From positions 1 to 57,435 of the IMG/VR virus record IMGVR_UViG_3300000553_000045: a stretch of DNA of 57,435 nucleotides; one strand, given 5' to 3'. The translations under genes and the position numbers were made by a program. Origin of the DNA: a virus. Shown one piece after another: positions 49,626 through 56,188 of the stretch. The notes under the pieces are model-generated. The model saw only the letters and a program-made list of their open reading frames with translations. It did not search any database and was not told the DNA's origin. Numbering within the stretch: position 1 is the first letter of the stretch; every line of letters starts with the position of its first letter.

Positions 49626-50734
49626 ACTATATTTGCTTCAGCCACCAACTCGATCGCCGCCAGCATCTCATCAGCGCTCTGAGTTTTGCCATGACAGATT
49701 GCCAGAATCTTCTTGAGAGCAGCGGTGGCATCAGTCAGTTTCGCGAGTGCCAGCTTTTTCTCACGTTCGGCGATCTTACGAGCCTTCTCAGCTTCGACAG
49801 CTTTCGCAGCGGCTATCACGGCCAGACGCCTCTCTTCTGCTTCTTTCATCAACCGTTCGCCATGCGCGATACGTTCCTTCTCATCCTGCTCTGCTTTCCT
49901 GGCAACTTCAGCTTCAGCGGCAACACGATCAAGTTCAGCCTGTTCAGCGGCCATCTTCTGTTCATGCGCCAGACGCTCGGCGGCGATGCGCTCGTTCTCT
50001 TCGGCAATCAACTTATCCTGAGCGGCCTTCTCGTCATCAAGCCTCTTTTGTTCAGCGGCGTTCTGAGCATCAATGATCTTCTGTTGTGCTGCAGCTCTTG
50101 CTCTCAACTCTTCCAGCTCGGCTCTCTCTGCGATGATCTTACGCGCTTCGTCTTCCTGAGCCAAGGCGCCATTAAAAGCCGCCTCCATAGCATCAAGAGT
50201 ACCAGCCAGCGCAACCTGAGCATCCTCGACATATTCCTGGAAGTGATCAGCATCGATCGACAGGGAACTGACAACGGTAATCGCCTCACGAATAGCAACT
50301 GAGGATTGGCCGGCGCACTTACCGGCGAATCTACGAATATCGGCGATCTTCTCGAGGAGTCCCAGAACGCGCCGCTTCTCGGCTTCGATCTTCTCGGCTT
50401 TCTCGCGTTCCTTGCGAGATTCCTCCATTTTTATCTGATCATCTATCGGGCATTCCAGGGCTTCCAGTTCGGCGGTGATGCGTTTCGCTTCCGTGTCGAT
50501 TTTCCGGCAGTGATCAAGAGCAGGCTCTTTAATCAGTTTGCGAGTCTTTTCCAGGTTGACCCTGTAGCCTCGGAGTTCGGCGCGGCCTTTGATGGCATCG
50601 GCCATTCCTGCGGTACTGGACACCTCAAACACGACTCCCTTATACTTCTGGGCAAGGGTAGCGAGGGCTGCTGCGGTTTCTGAATACTCCGCGATTGTTG
50701 TTACGGGTTCTACGGTCTCTACGGTCTCTGACAT
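49622..50734 (-). CDS. Long coiled-coil phage protein (370 aa, DUF1351-like)
   Basis: Residues 60-330 are an almost continuous charged coiled coil (E-K-A-R-K-I-A-E-R-E-K-K; I-A-E-E-N-E-R-I-A-A-E-R). It has an N-terminal V-E-P-V-T-T-I-A-E-Y-S region and a helical C-terminal part that may hold the DUF1351 fold common near RecT/Gam genes. It may act with the recombination module; function unproven. Confidence 0.65.
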   Translation of the reverse strand: MSETVETVEPVTTIAEYSETAAALATLAQKYKGVVFEVSSTAGMADAIKGRAELRGYRVNLEKTRKLIKEPALDHCRKIDTEAKRITAELEALECPIDDQIKMEESRKEREKAEKIEAEKRRVLGLLEKIADIRRFAGKCAGQSSVAIREAITVVSSLSIDADHFQEYVEDAQVALAGTLDAMEAAFNGALAQEDEARKIIAERAELEELRARAAAQQKIIDAQNAAEQKRLDDEKAAQDKLIAEENERIAAERLAHEQKMAAEQAELDRVAAEAEVARKAEQDEKERIAHGERLMKEAEERRLAVIAAAKAVEAEKARKIAEREKKLALAKLTDATAALKKILAICHGKTQSADEMLAAIELVAEANIV

Positions 50735-50792
50735 TTGTAACCTCCTTTATTTGGGTTGTGCTATTAATTTTGAAGACAAGTATCCTGTTTCT

Positions 50793-51100
50793 CCCCTACC
50801 CGACACACAGGCTCCCAGAAGGAAAGGCTTTAACGGATGATAACTCGCTCGGCCTCAGAAGATACTCCATATCACGGACGAAATTTCCGACATTGGCGCT
50901 TGTCGTAACGGCCAAACAGTTCCGTTGTCCGTGTCTCCCCTGATCAATTTCTTGACCGCTATCAGGTATCAATCGCCATCCTGACAGCATTCGAGCCTTC
51001 CGGCTCCCTCGGTGTAGGGTTTTCACGACCTTGCCTACGTGCTGTTTCACGTCTCGTCCCGTATTTTTGCCAAGACCCCAGAACGACCGGGCCACTGGGG
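50793..51100 (-). ncRNA. Large structured RNA candidate
   Basis: About 300 gene-free bases with nested helices. A three-way junction closed by 50984-50989/51040-51045 encloses GAGCC-GGAA-GGCTC (50993-51006, GNRA-type loop) and 51014-51018/51034-51038. Another is closed by CACGGAC/GTCCGTG (50873-50879/50927-50933) with 50888-50892/50901-50905 and 50907-50911/50922-50926 inside. CCTGAT/ATCAGG (50939-50944/50961-50966) joins them. The overlapping 153-codon frame looks like a by-product. An RNA class search (HEARO, ROOL, GOLLD, introns) is the natural test. Confidence 0.55.
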
Positions 51101-51227
51101 AAATAAAAATAGCCCCTGCGCTGTGATTAACATTGTCGAGATGTTTAATGCACGCAGGGGCCTGGGAACGCCGAATGGCGGTGAAGCTATTAAGTTGTGA
51201 TACTACTGATACATTAAACATCTCGAC
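51101..51227 (-). promoter_or_regulatory. Attenuator: terminator with competing antiterminator
   Basis: On the minus strand a GCCCCTGCG/CGCAGGGGC stem (51112-51120/51153-51161) with an inner ATTAACAT-type hairpin is followed by TATTTTTATTT: an intrinsic terminator. A 16-base perfect complement (51135-51150 with 51212-51227) overlaps its 5' half and can form a competing hairpin. This implies that transcription into the structured RNA and the long coiled-coil/RHH/HNH/RecT genes is switchable. Confidence 0.55.
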
Positions 51228-51262
51228 GTCCCCATTCTCAAATAATTCGTGATTCAAGTCAA

Positions 51263-51538
51263 CTACTTTTTTTCATCATAAGAACGAGAAATATTCTTTT
51301 GAACAATCCGCTCAATGACATCCAATGGGTGCAAGCCGTAATCTCTCTCAATGATATACAACATAGTAATACACGATTGCGCTAAGTCGCCGACCTCTTC
51401 AGCAAAGTGTTCCGGAGAGGGTTCATAGAACGCTTGTTCAGCCTCTACCAGTTCGCTTCTGATATGTTCCAGTTGTTTCCATAAGCCGTTTTCGTCTGCG
51501 AATTTAAGCCTGGGGAAGTGAAAATGGGTAATCTGCAT
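51263..51538 (-). CDS. MazG-like nucleotide pyrophosphohydrolase (91 aa)
   Basis: E29-L-V-E-A-E and F-A-E-E-V-G-D (47-51), the acidic four-residue set of the MazG fold, on a helical body of usual size. It should hydrolyse (d)NTPs to NMP and pyrophosphate; many phages use such enzymes to manage ppGpp or dNTP pools. Just downstream of the RecE-like nuclease. Confidence 0.7.
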   Translation of the reverse strand: MQITHFHFPRLKFADENGLWKQLEHIRSELVEAEQAFYEPSPEHFAEEVGDLAQSCITMLYIIERDYGLHPLDVIERIVQKNISRSYDEKK

Positions 51539-51548
51539 CGAAACTCCT

Positions 51549-52442
51549 TTATGCTATCCATTTTGGCATTTCAAAGATCTCAAAGAGGTCTTGATCGTTC
51601 TTAATCGTCCCGTCAGTGTTGTAAATTTCGTACAGAGAGGATATGTGCCCTGGAATCTGTACGTTTGGATAGAATCCCAACTCTCTGCATTCCTTTTCTA
51701 TTCCAAGCAATCGATTTACTGTTTGAAAGCCGTATTCGAGATAAGTCGGGTCGAGCATCCCTGTCAAGACCTGGTATGGAGGTTTCGTTTCTACGACTAC
51801 GAATACAAAGTTCTCTGCTTCGACTCCTGCCATCCTGAGAGCATGGAGATAGTAAGCCGCCTGAGTTGCATATCCATATTTCGTGATAGACCGCCCAAAG
51901 CCAAGCAGCGAAGCGTCAGCGGATGTTTTCAGGTCAATGGCGAACTTCATTCGCGGGTCTGGTAATCGGTCTACACGCGCTTTCCCTCGTAAGCCAGTTA
52001 TCGGATCAGTAAAGATAATGCTTACTTCGGGCTTGCCGAGTGTCGGGCCAAGTAACCTACGGGAAACAGGATGCTCCATTACTGACTTCGTACATCCAAG
52101 GATTATTTCGAGCTGGGTGGAATCGACAATCTCTTTTCCTTCGGCGGCCTGTTGAAGAATGTAAAACTCCTCCTTGTAAGCGTTACTGTTCTTGTGATGA
52201 GGTATGTCCGGCATACAAAAGTAGGACTCCTCAAAAGCCGCAGGGCCTTCCAGTGCGATTTTGTGGACAGCACTGCCAATGACCATACTGGCTGACGGCT
52301 TAAAAGGAATTGCGGCCTCTGCCGGATTATTGGCTAGTTTTCGGAGATAGGTGCTACTGACATAAGGAAGGGAATGGTACGTCGTCTCATCGATGTCGTC
52401 GTATCTCCCATCCTTCAACAAGAGTGCTTCTTCGAGGGTCAC
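51549..52442 (-). CDS. RecE-like PD-(D/E)XK exonuclease (297 aa)
   Basis: G-S-A-V-H-K-I-A near 56 (motif I helix), acidic residues near 130, F-A-I-D-L-K-T-S around 168-173 (D-x-K), Q-A-A-Y-Y later: the RecE/DUF3799 exonuclease pattern. Digests a strand of duplex ends to give the single strands that RecT pairs. Typical phage recombination pair. Confidence 0.8.
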   Translation of the reverse strand: MTLEEALLLKDGRYDDIDETTYHSLPYVSSTYLRKLANNPAEAAIPFKPSASMVIGSAVHKIALEGPAAFEESYFCMPDIPHHKNSNAYKEEFYILQQAAEGKEIVDSTQLEIILGCTKSVMEHPVSRRLLGPTLGKPEVSIIFTDPITGLRGKARVDRLPDPRMKFAIDLKTSADASLLGFGRSITKYGYATQAAYYLHALRMAGVEAENFVFVVVETKPPYQVLTGMLDPTYLEYGFQTVNRLLGIEKECRELGFYPNVQIPGHISSLYEIYNTDGTIKNDQDLFEIFEMPKWIA

Positions 52443-52669
52443 GGCTTTCCTCCTTCTTTGGCGGCGGCGATCACACTCCGGACAAAATCATTCGGATGCC
52501 CGGCCAACCCACAATAACCGTCGTTGACAGAGCCTACCCACGCCATACAGTCATTCGCATGGCAGGTCGCTTGCACATAAACGCCGAAGTGAGCCTCATA
52601 AGATGCCTGGTCGTTCACGCAGTAAGTCATGTACGGACAATATTTCTTATATGCCGCGTCAGGGGTCAT
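52439..52669 (-). CDS. Cys/Trp-containing hypothetical protein (76 aa)
   Basis: Three or more Cys with a central H-A-N-D-C-M-A-W-V-G and G-Y-C-G-L-A-G-H. It overlaps the KTSC gene and the nuclease start by 4 bases on either side. Perhaps zinc-bound; not recognised. Confidence 0.55.
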   Translation of the reverse strand: MTPDAAYKKYCPYMTYCVNDQASYEAHFGVYVQATCHANDCMAWVGSVNDGYCGLAGHPNDFVRSVIAAAKEGGKP

Positions 52670-52872
52670 GGCTTCTCCTCCAGTCTCTTCCCGACAAGCC
52701 CCATAGTGTTGAGGTGCTTACCGATACTCTTCGCGTCCATCAGCTCCTGGTGGTCAGTGTGCGAGACCCCAGTGTACTCGTAAGTTCCGCCTCTTTTGTA
52801 CTTAACGTGAAGCACTCCATTTTTGAACGCTACACTTTCAATATTCGAAGATTCGACAGGTTTGTGTTTCAT
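52666..52872 (-). CDS. KTSC-domain protein (68 aa)
   Basis: V-E-S-S-N-I-E-S-V-A-F, V-K-Y-K-R-G-G-T-Y-E-Y, and A-K-S-I-G-K-H-L-N match the KTSC domain (named for its conserved residues). The full domain is within one 68-aa protein, the normal case. Function unknown; often found in phages and next to nucleases or RNA-modifying genes. Confidence 0.75.
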   Translation of the reverse strand: MKHKPVESSNIESVAFKNGVLHVKYKRGGTYEYTGVSHTDHQELMDAKSIGKHLNTMGLVGKRLEEKP

Positions 52873-52884
52873 GGCACCTCCATA

Positions 52885-53052
52885 TTAAAATTCAAATATG
52901 TTGCTAATGGCTGACATCTTTGAAAAAAGTTCTTCTTCGGTCATTTTGGCGGTGATGGTGATTTGTACAATATCGTTTTCTTTGTCGATGTATTTTGAGT
53001 GTATTGGATCGACAAGCCTACAAGGTCTTTTGTCCCACTGTACAGTCTTCAC
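52885..53052 (-). CDS. Small protein (55 aa, GTG start)
   Basis: GTG 53052 overlaps the repressor stop (GTGA). K-T-V-Q-W-D-K-R-P-C-R-L, I-V-Q-I-T-I-T-A, E-E-E-L-F-S-K-M. Unknown. The overlap supports it. Confidence 0.55.
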   Translation of the reverse strand: MKTVQWDKRPCRLVDPIHSKYIDKENDIVQITITAKMTEEELFSKMSAISNIFEF

Positions 53053-53267
53053 GGCGCCTCCATAATATCGGCAGGTTTGATTTTGAGGAATTTACAGACT
53101 GCGTTGACGGCATTGTCGTTGAGGTTCGACACCAGATGTCCGTCAGGCTTCCCTGTTTCAATCTGCCAGAGACGGATATGCGTCACGCCAATAACCTTCG
53201 CTGTGTCTGAGCGAGTCTTACCGGCCTTCTCTCTTTTCTCCAGTAACTTCGCGCCTACAATCTTCAT
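53049..53267 (-). CDS. XRE-family HTH repressor-like protein (72 aa)
   Basis: L-L-E-K-R-E-K-A-G-K-T-R-S-D-T-A-K-V-I-G-V-T is a Cro/C1-type HTH. L-K-I-K-P-A-D-I ends the fold. Usual size for a Cro. Overlaps the antirepressor stop as ATGA, and probable operators lie upstream of that gene. Likely regulates lysis-lysogeny. Confidence 0.7.
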   Translation of the reverse strand: MKIVGAKLLEKREKAGKTRSDTAKVIGVTHIRLWQIETGKPDGHLVSNLNDNAVNAVCKFLKIKPADIMEAP

Positions 53268-53974
53268 TTTGTGCGCTCCAATCTCTTTTTGATATACGCA
53301 ATCCCCTTCTGGAATACGATAGTTTTGAAGGATACATGAGTTGAGCCGTCCGGCTTTTGATAGCTGGATTCAATCACCCTGAAATACCCTTTGTCTATGT
53401 AGGCCTGGAACGGGATGTTGTGTGCCATAAGGATTCCATCCTTACGTAGGAAGTCAAACATCTTTGTTCTGCCAATGCCACAATTCAGAACCTTCGCCAC
53501 CGTACCGATATCCACAGCATCGGTCGAATCCGTCACGGCATCAAAGAAAGCGGCCTTAGGAGACATGTCGGCTATCAGAAGCTTTTGCTCTTCAATCATC
53601 TTACCTGCAAGAATCATGGCATGAGCGATCTGGAGCTCCGGTTTGGTTGCATACTGGCCGGTCTTGCGGATTGAAGGCAGAACTTCGTCCATAACAAACT
53701 CTTCAAACTTTTCAGCAGAGGGGAGTTGCGATTTCACAGCCAAGCGGAAGACATCACCTTCGGGGATAATTACTGTTTGAGGGTCAAGGGGGAGTAACGA
53801 TTCGTTCCCCCCTATTGGTTTCGCGTGTTTGCAGTGATCTGAGACGGCCTTACGGGTGTTGACATACCCTAGAGCCCCGGCCACGTCCCTCGCCACAAAC
53901 CACGCAGAGCCGTCAATTTCCACCGCCCTGATCTGGGCACCCTGATAATTGAATATTGCCAGCGGGTTGTCCAT
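53264..53974 (-). CDS. Bro-N/KilAC antirepressor (236 aa)
   Basis: Start at ATG 53974 with AAAGGAG; an upstream frame overlaps the promoter. BRO-N domain 1-105 (I-R-A-V-E-I-D-G-S-A-W-F-V-A-R-D-V-A, S-A-E-K-F-E-E-F-V). KilA-C-like DNA-binding domain at the C-terminus (V-D-I-G-T-V-A-K-V-L, L-R-K-D-G-I-L). Typical antirepressor or early regulator of temperate phages, here coupled to the XRE repressor. Confidence 0.8.
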   Translation of the reverse strand: MDNPLAIFNYQGAQIRAVEIDGSAWFVARDVAGALGYVNTRKAVSDHCKHAKPIGGNESLLPLDPQTVIIPEGDVFRLAVKSQLPSAEKFEEFVMDEVLPSIRKTGQYATKPELQIAHAMILAGKMIEEQKLLIADMSPKAAFFDAVTDSTDAVDIGTVAKVLNCGIGRTKMFDFLRKDGILMAHNIPFQAYIDKGYFRVIESSYQKPDGSTHVSFKTIVFQKGIAYIKKRLERTK

Positions 53975-54001
53975 GCTCTCTCCTTTTTGATATGGCATAA
54001 T

Positions 54002-54069
54002 TTCTTTAAAAGAAGTTTTACCAAATAAAAAAGTAGATGTCAATACTTTATTTTATATTTTCTTTAAAA
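54002..54069 (-). promoter_or_regulatory. Promoter and repeated operator-like sites for antirepressor operon
   Basis: TTGACA (54039-54044), 17-base spacer, TAAAAC (54021-54016). TTTCTTTAAAA occurs at 54002-54012 and 54059-54069, on both sides of the promoter, consistent with operators for the XRE protein. Very AT-rich surroundings. Confidence 0.65.
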
Positions 54070-54070
54070 T

Positions 54071-54100
54071 AAAAAAGACCGCCCCGATTAAGAGCGGCCT
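54071..54100 (-). terminator. Terminator ending the late operon
   Basis: GGCCGC/GCGGTC stem with about ten-base loop, then TTTTTT and A/T. It is between the last late gene and the antirepressor promoter. Confidence 0.6.
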
Positions 54101-54123
54101 TTAAAATCTCCTATGAATGAGTC

Positions 54124-54522
54124 TTACTGAATTTCTATGATTGAGTTGCTTGTCCCGACAGAAGTAAATGTTGTTCCCTTGCACCCGGAATTATTCGCAT
54201 ACAAAGAGTTTTTGTTTATGACCCGGCTGAAGGTTGTTCCTGCCGCTACAGGGAGGGCTGGAACGCTCGACTTTACGCTCGTGTTCATAAGTCGAACGAT
54301 GCAGGTTCCCGTCCCATTATAAGACAAGGCATACCACAGATACTTCTTACCCTGAGCGTCTTTCAAAGAAATAGTGTTTGAATAGTCGGTGGTGATGAGG
54401 GTCGTCAACAGAGGATCAGACGCGGCCCCTTGGATGTATAGACCGTCAAAAGTTTCTGCCAGTGAACCGGCAAAGGCGGGTACTGCAAACAGGATTGCGA
54501 TGATACAAATTACTAATTTCAT
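54124..54522 (-). CDS. Secreted beta-rich protein (132 aa) with signal peptide
   Basis: MKLVICIIAILFAVPAFAG is a strong Sec signal peptide. The mature part is Thr/Ser/Asn-rich beta (L-K-D-A-Q-G-K-K-Y-L-W-Y-A-L, S-V-G-T-S-N-S-I-I-E-I-Q) with two Cys, perhaps a disulfide. Last gene of the late run; ATGA overlap with the peptidase-like gene. Resembles the 108-aa protein at 8124. Confidence 0.6.
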   Translation of the reverse strand: MKLVICIIAILFAVPAFAGSLAETFDGLYIQGAASDPLLTTLITTDYSNTISLKDAQGKKYLWYALSYNGTGTCIVRLMNTSVKSSVPALPVAAGTTFSRVINKNSLYANNSGCKGTTFTSVGTSNSIIEIQ

Positions 54523-54935
54523 GGTGATTCTCCTTTGTGGTTGTATTCCAGCTTTAGTAAATTCTCGATTATGTCGGCGAATCTATGCTGTCGTCGATAA
54601 GGGCTATCTTTCGCGTCTCCCGGCTCCGCATCCTCAGTTTCCAAACCTCTTAACCGACGTTCTTCAAACTTCTGATCGAATGCGTCGATAACCGGCTCTG
54701 GGATGCCTGCGTTCTCTGCCAGGAGACATTCTATCAGTTCGTGTACAAGGGCGGCTACAACGTCTTTTCTTGACCCCAGACGAGGTGAAGCGATAATCTC
54801 CCATGAACCGTCTTGGTTCTGGTAGTAGTCGCCGTCACCGTCGTTCCTACAGGGACCAATGGAGAGGCGATAGAGAACGATGCGCGGTTGCGCTTCCATG
54901 GGTGAGTAGTAGCGGCTTCCATTCACGCCTTCCAT
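54519..54935 (-). CDS. Metallopeptidase-like phage protein (138 aa)
   Basis: V-A-A-L-V-H-E-L-I-E-C-L-L-A-E near 78 is a H-E-x-I-E zinc-type helix, but no third ligand is seen, so catalysis is unproven. The tail is acidic then helical. ATGA overlaps on both sides connect it to the ATP-grasp and secreted genes. Confidence 0.5.
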   Translation of the reverse strand: MEGVNGSRYYSPMEAQPRIVLYRLSIGPCRNDGDGDYYQNQDGSWEIIASPRLGSRKDVVAALVHELIECLLAENAGIPEPVIDAFDQKFEERRLRGLETEDAEPGDAKDSPYRRQHRFADIIENLLKLEYNHKGESP

Positions 54936-56188
54936 CAGAATTCACCAAGACCGATCTCTTCGGCCTTCCTTAATTCTTCGTCGGTCTCGTCAAAGGCATC
55001 GTGAGCATAATAAGACTCTTCGCAGTCGAGAAGTCTCGCATTCGCCAGAGCTTCGGTCTCGGCTTCAATCAATGTATCACCAAACCCAATCGCCCCCCCG
55101 ATGATCGTACCGCCGTCCTGTGGTATATAATAATACTGCCCCTGGATCTGGCAGAGGTTACGAAGTTTCAGAACTTTCAGATCCTTCTCTTTAAAGTCGA
55201 GAGGAACCCAATCAGTAGGCGCCATCTCCGACTTCAGCAATACTTCTGCAGCGTACTTCGCTTTTGGAATAGGTTCGATCATTTCACCGCCGGCCACCGC
55301 CCAAAGTATTTCGGCGAAGTTCTCGTAGAGTTCACACTGCATCTCGCTAGGAGGCGACCCGCTTCTCGCGCAGCAGTCATTATAGTGAGGCAAGAGGTCT
55401 TTACCGATTCTGATCTCAGACGACATCATCCCGCATACATCATGCTTCTTGTAAACAGGAGCGAGTTTATCGGCAACTTCTTTAACCGGTTCAGGCATCT
55501 CATCAACGTGCATCACCTTTGCGACATAAGACTTATCTTTATTCTCAAAACCAAGCGTCGCAATAGAGAGTGGCTTGCCGGCAGAATAGAATCTGTCATC
55601 TCCGGTCTCAACGCCAGGGATAGGATCTTCAATAATAAACTCCTGCAACATCCGGTATGCCCCAAGGTCGGAGGCTATCTGGTCAAGCTTCGGTAAGGAA
55701 AAGCGATAATCTTTGTGGTGGAAAGTCTCGCATATTCCCCGATAGGTAGAAACCTTTATCCATTTATCCTTTTCTTTTTTAAGAATAGCATGGAGTTCAT
55801 CAACGCCCTTTACTACCTGATAAGGGCCAACAGGTAAGCCGACTCGCACAAGCGTTTTCTTGAAGCCTATTCTGTCGTATTCAAGAGAGCCTGCTGTGCC
55901 AGATCCAAATACTCTTTTACCCATTTTCCTCAAGGCGTTCTGCTTGTCGCCGTCTCCAACATCAAAAAAACAGAAGAGGTCAACAGAATCAATGTTTTCC
56001 CAGAAGTCATTTATTTTTGTTACCCCAGGTAGTCCTTGCCCGATCAGGTTCTTGTCAGGCTTTGGATAAGAGCCCTTCCATGGCGTGAACAGTTCGACCT
56101 TTCCAAAACTCTCCGCCAAGCAGAGGGCCATGTAGCACTCAAAAATTCCGTAGCCGTATATTCTAACTACCTTGTCGGACAATTTCAT
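54935..56188 (-). CDS. ATP-grasp/PurD-like ligase (417 aa)
   Basis: An N-terminal Rossmann-like V-V-R-I-Y-G-Y-G-I-F-E, then the ATP-grasp core: L-P-V-G-P-Y-Q-V-V-K-G-V-D (125-145), K-W-I-K-V, Y-N-D-C-C-A-R-S-G-S-P-P. Members join a carboxylate and an amine or thiol using ATP. PurD (phosphoribosylamine-glycine ligase) is the best resemblance, but catalytic identity is not proven. Overlaps the giant virion protein gene as ATGA, so it is coupled to it. A modifier of a virion component is a possibility. Confidence 0.65.
   Translation of the reverse strand: MKLSDKVVRIYGYGIFECYMALCLAESFGKVELFTPWKGSYPKPDKNLIGQGLPGVTKINDFWENIDSVDLFCFFDVGDGDKQNALRKMGKRVFGSGTAGSLEYDRIGFKKTLVRVGLPVGPYQVVKGVDELHAILKKEKDKWIKVSTYRGICETFHHKDYRFSLPKLDQIASDLGAYRMLQEFIIEDPIPGVETGDDRFYSAGKPLSIATLGFENKDKSYVAKVMHVDEMPEPVKEVADKLAPVYKKHDVCGMMSSEIRIGKDLLPHYNDCCARSGSPPSEMQCELYENFAEILWAVAGGEMIEPIPKAKYAAEVLLKSEMAPTDWVPLDFKEKDLKVLKLRNLCQIQGQYYYIPQDGGTIIGGAIGFGDTLIEAETEALANARLLDCEESYYAHDAFDETDEELRKAEEIGLGEF

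Noticed and set aside
50796-51257. 153-codon open frame on the minus strand
   Set aside because: It coincides with the strongly structured attenuator and RNA candidate, has no ribosome site that decides its start, and its translation has no domain pattern.
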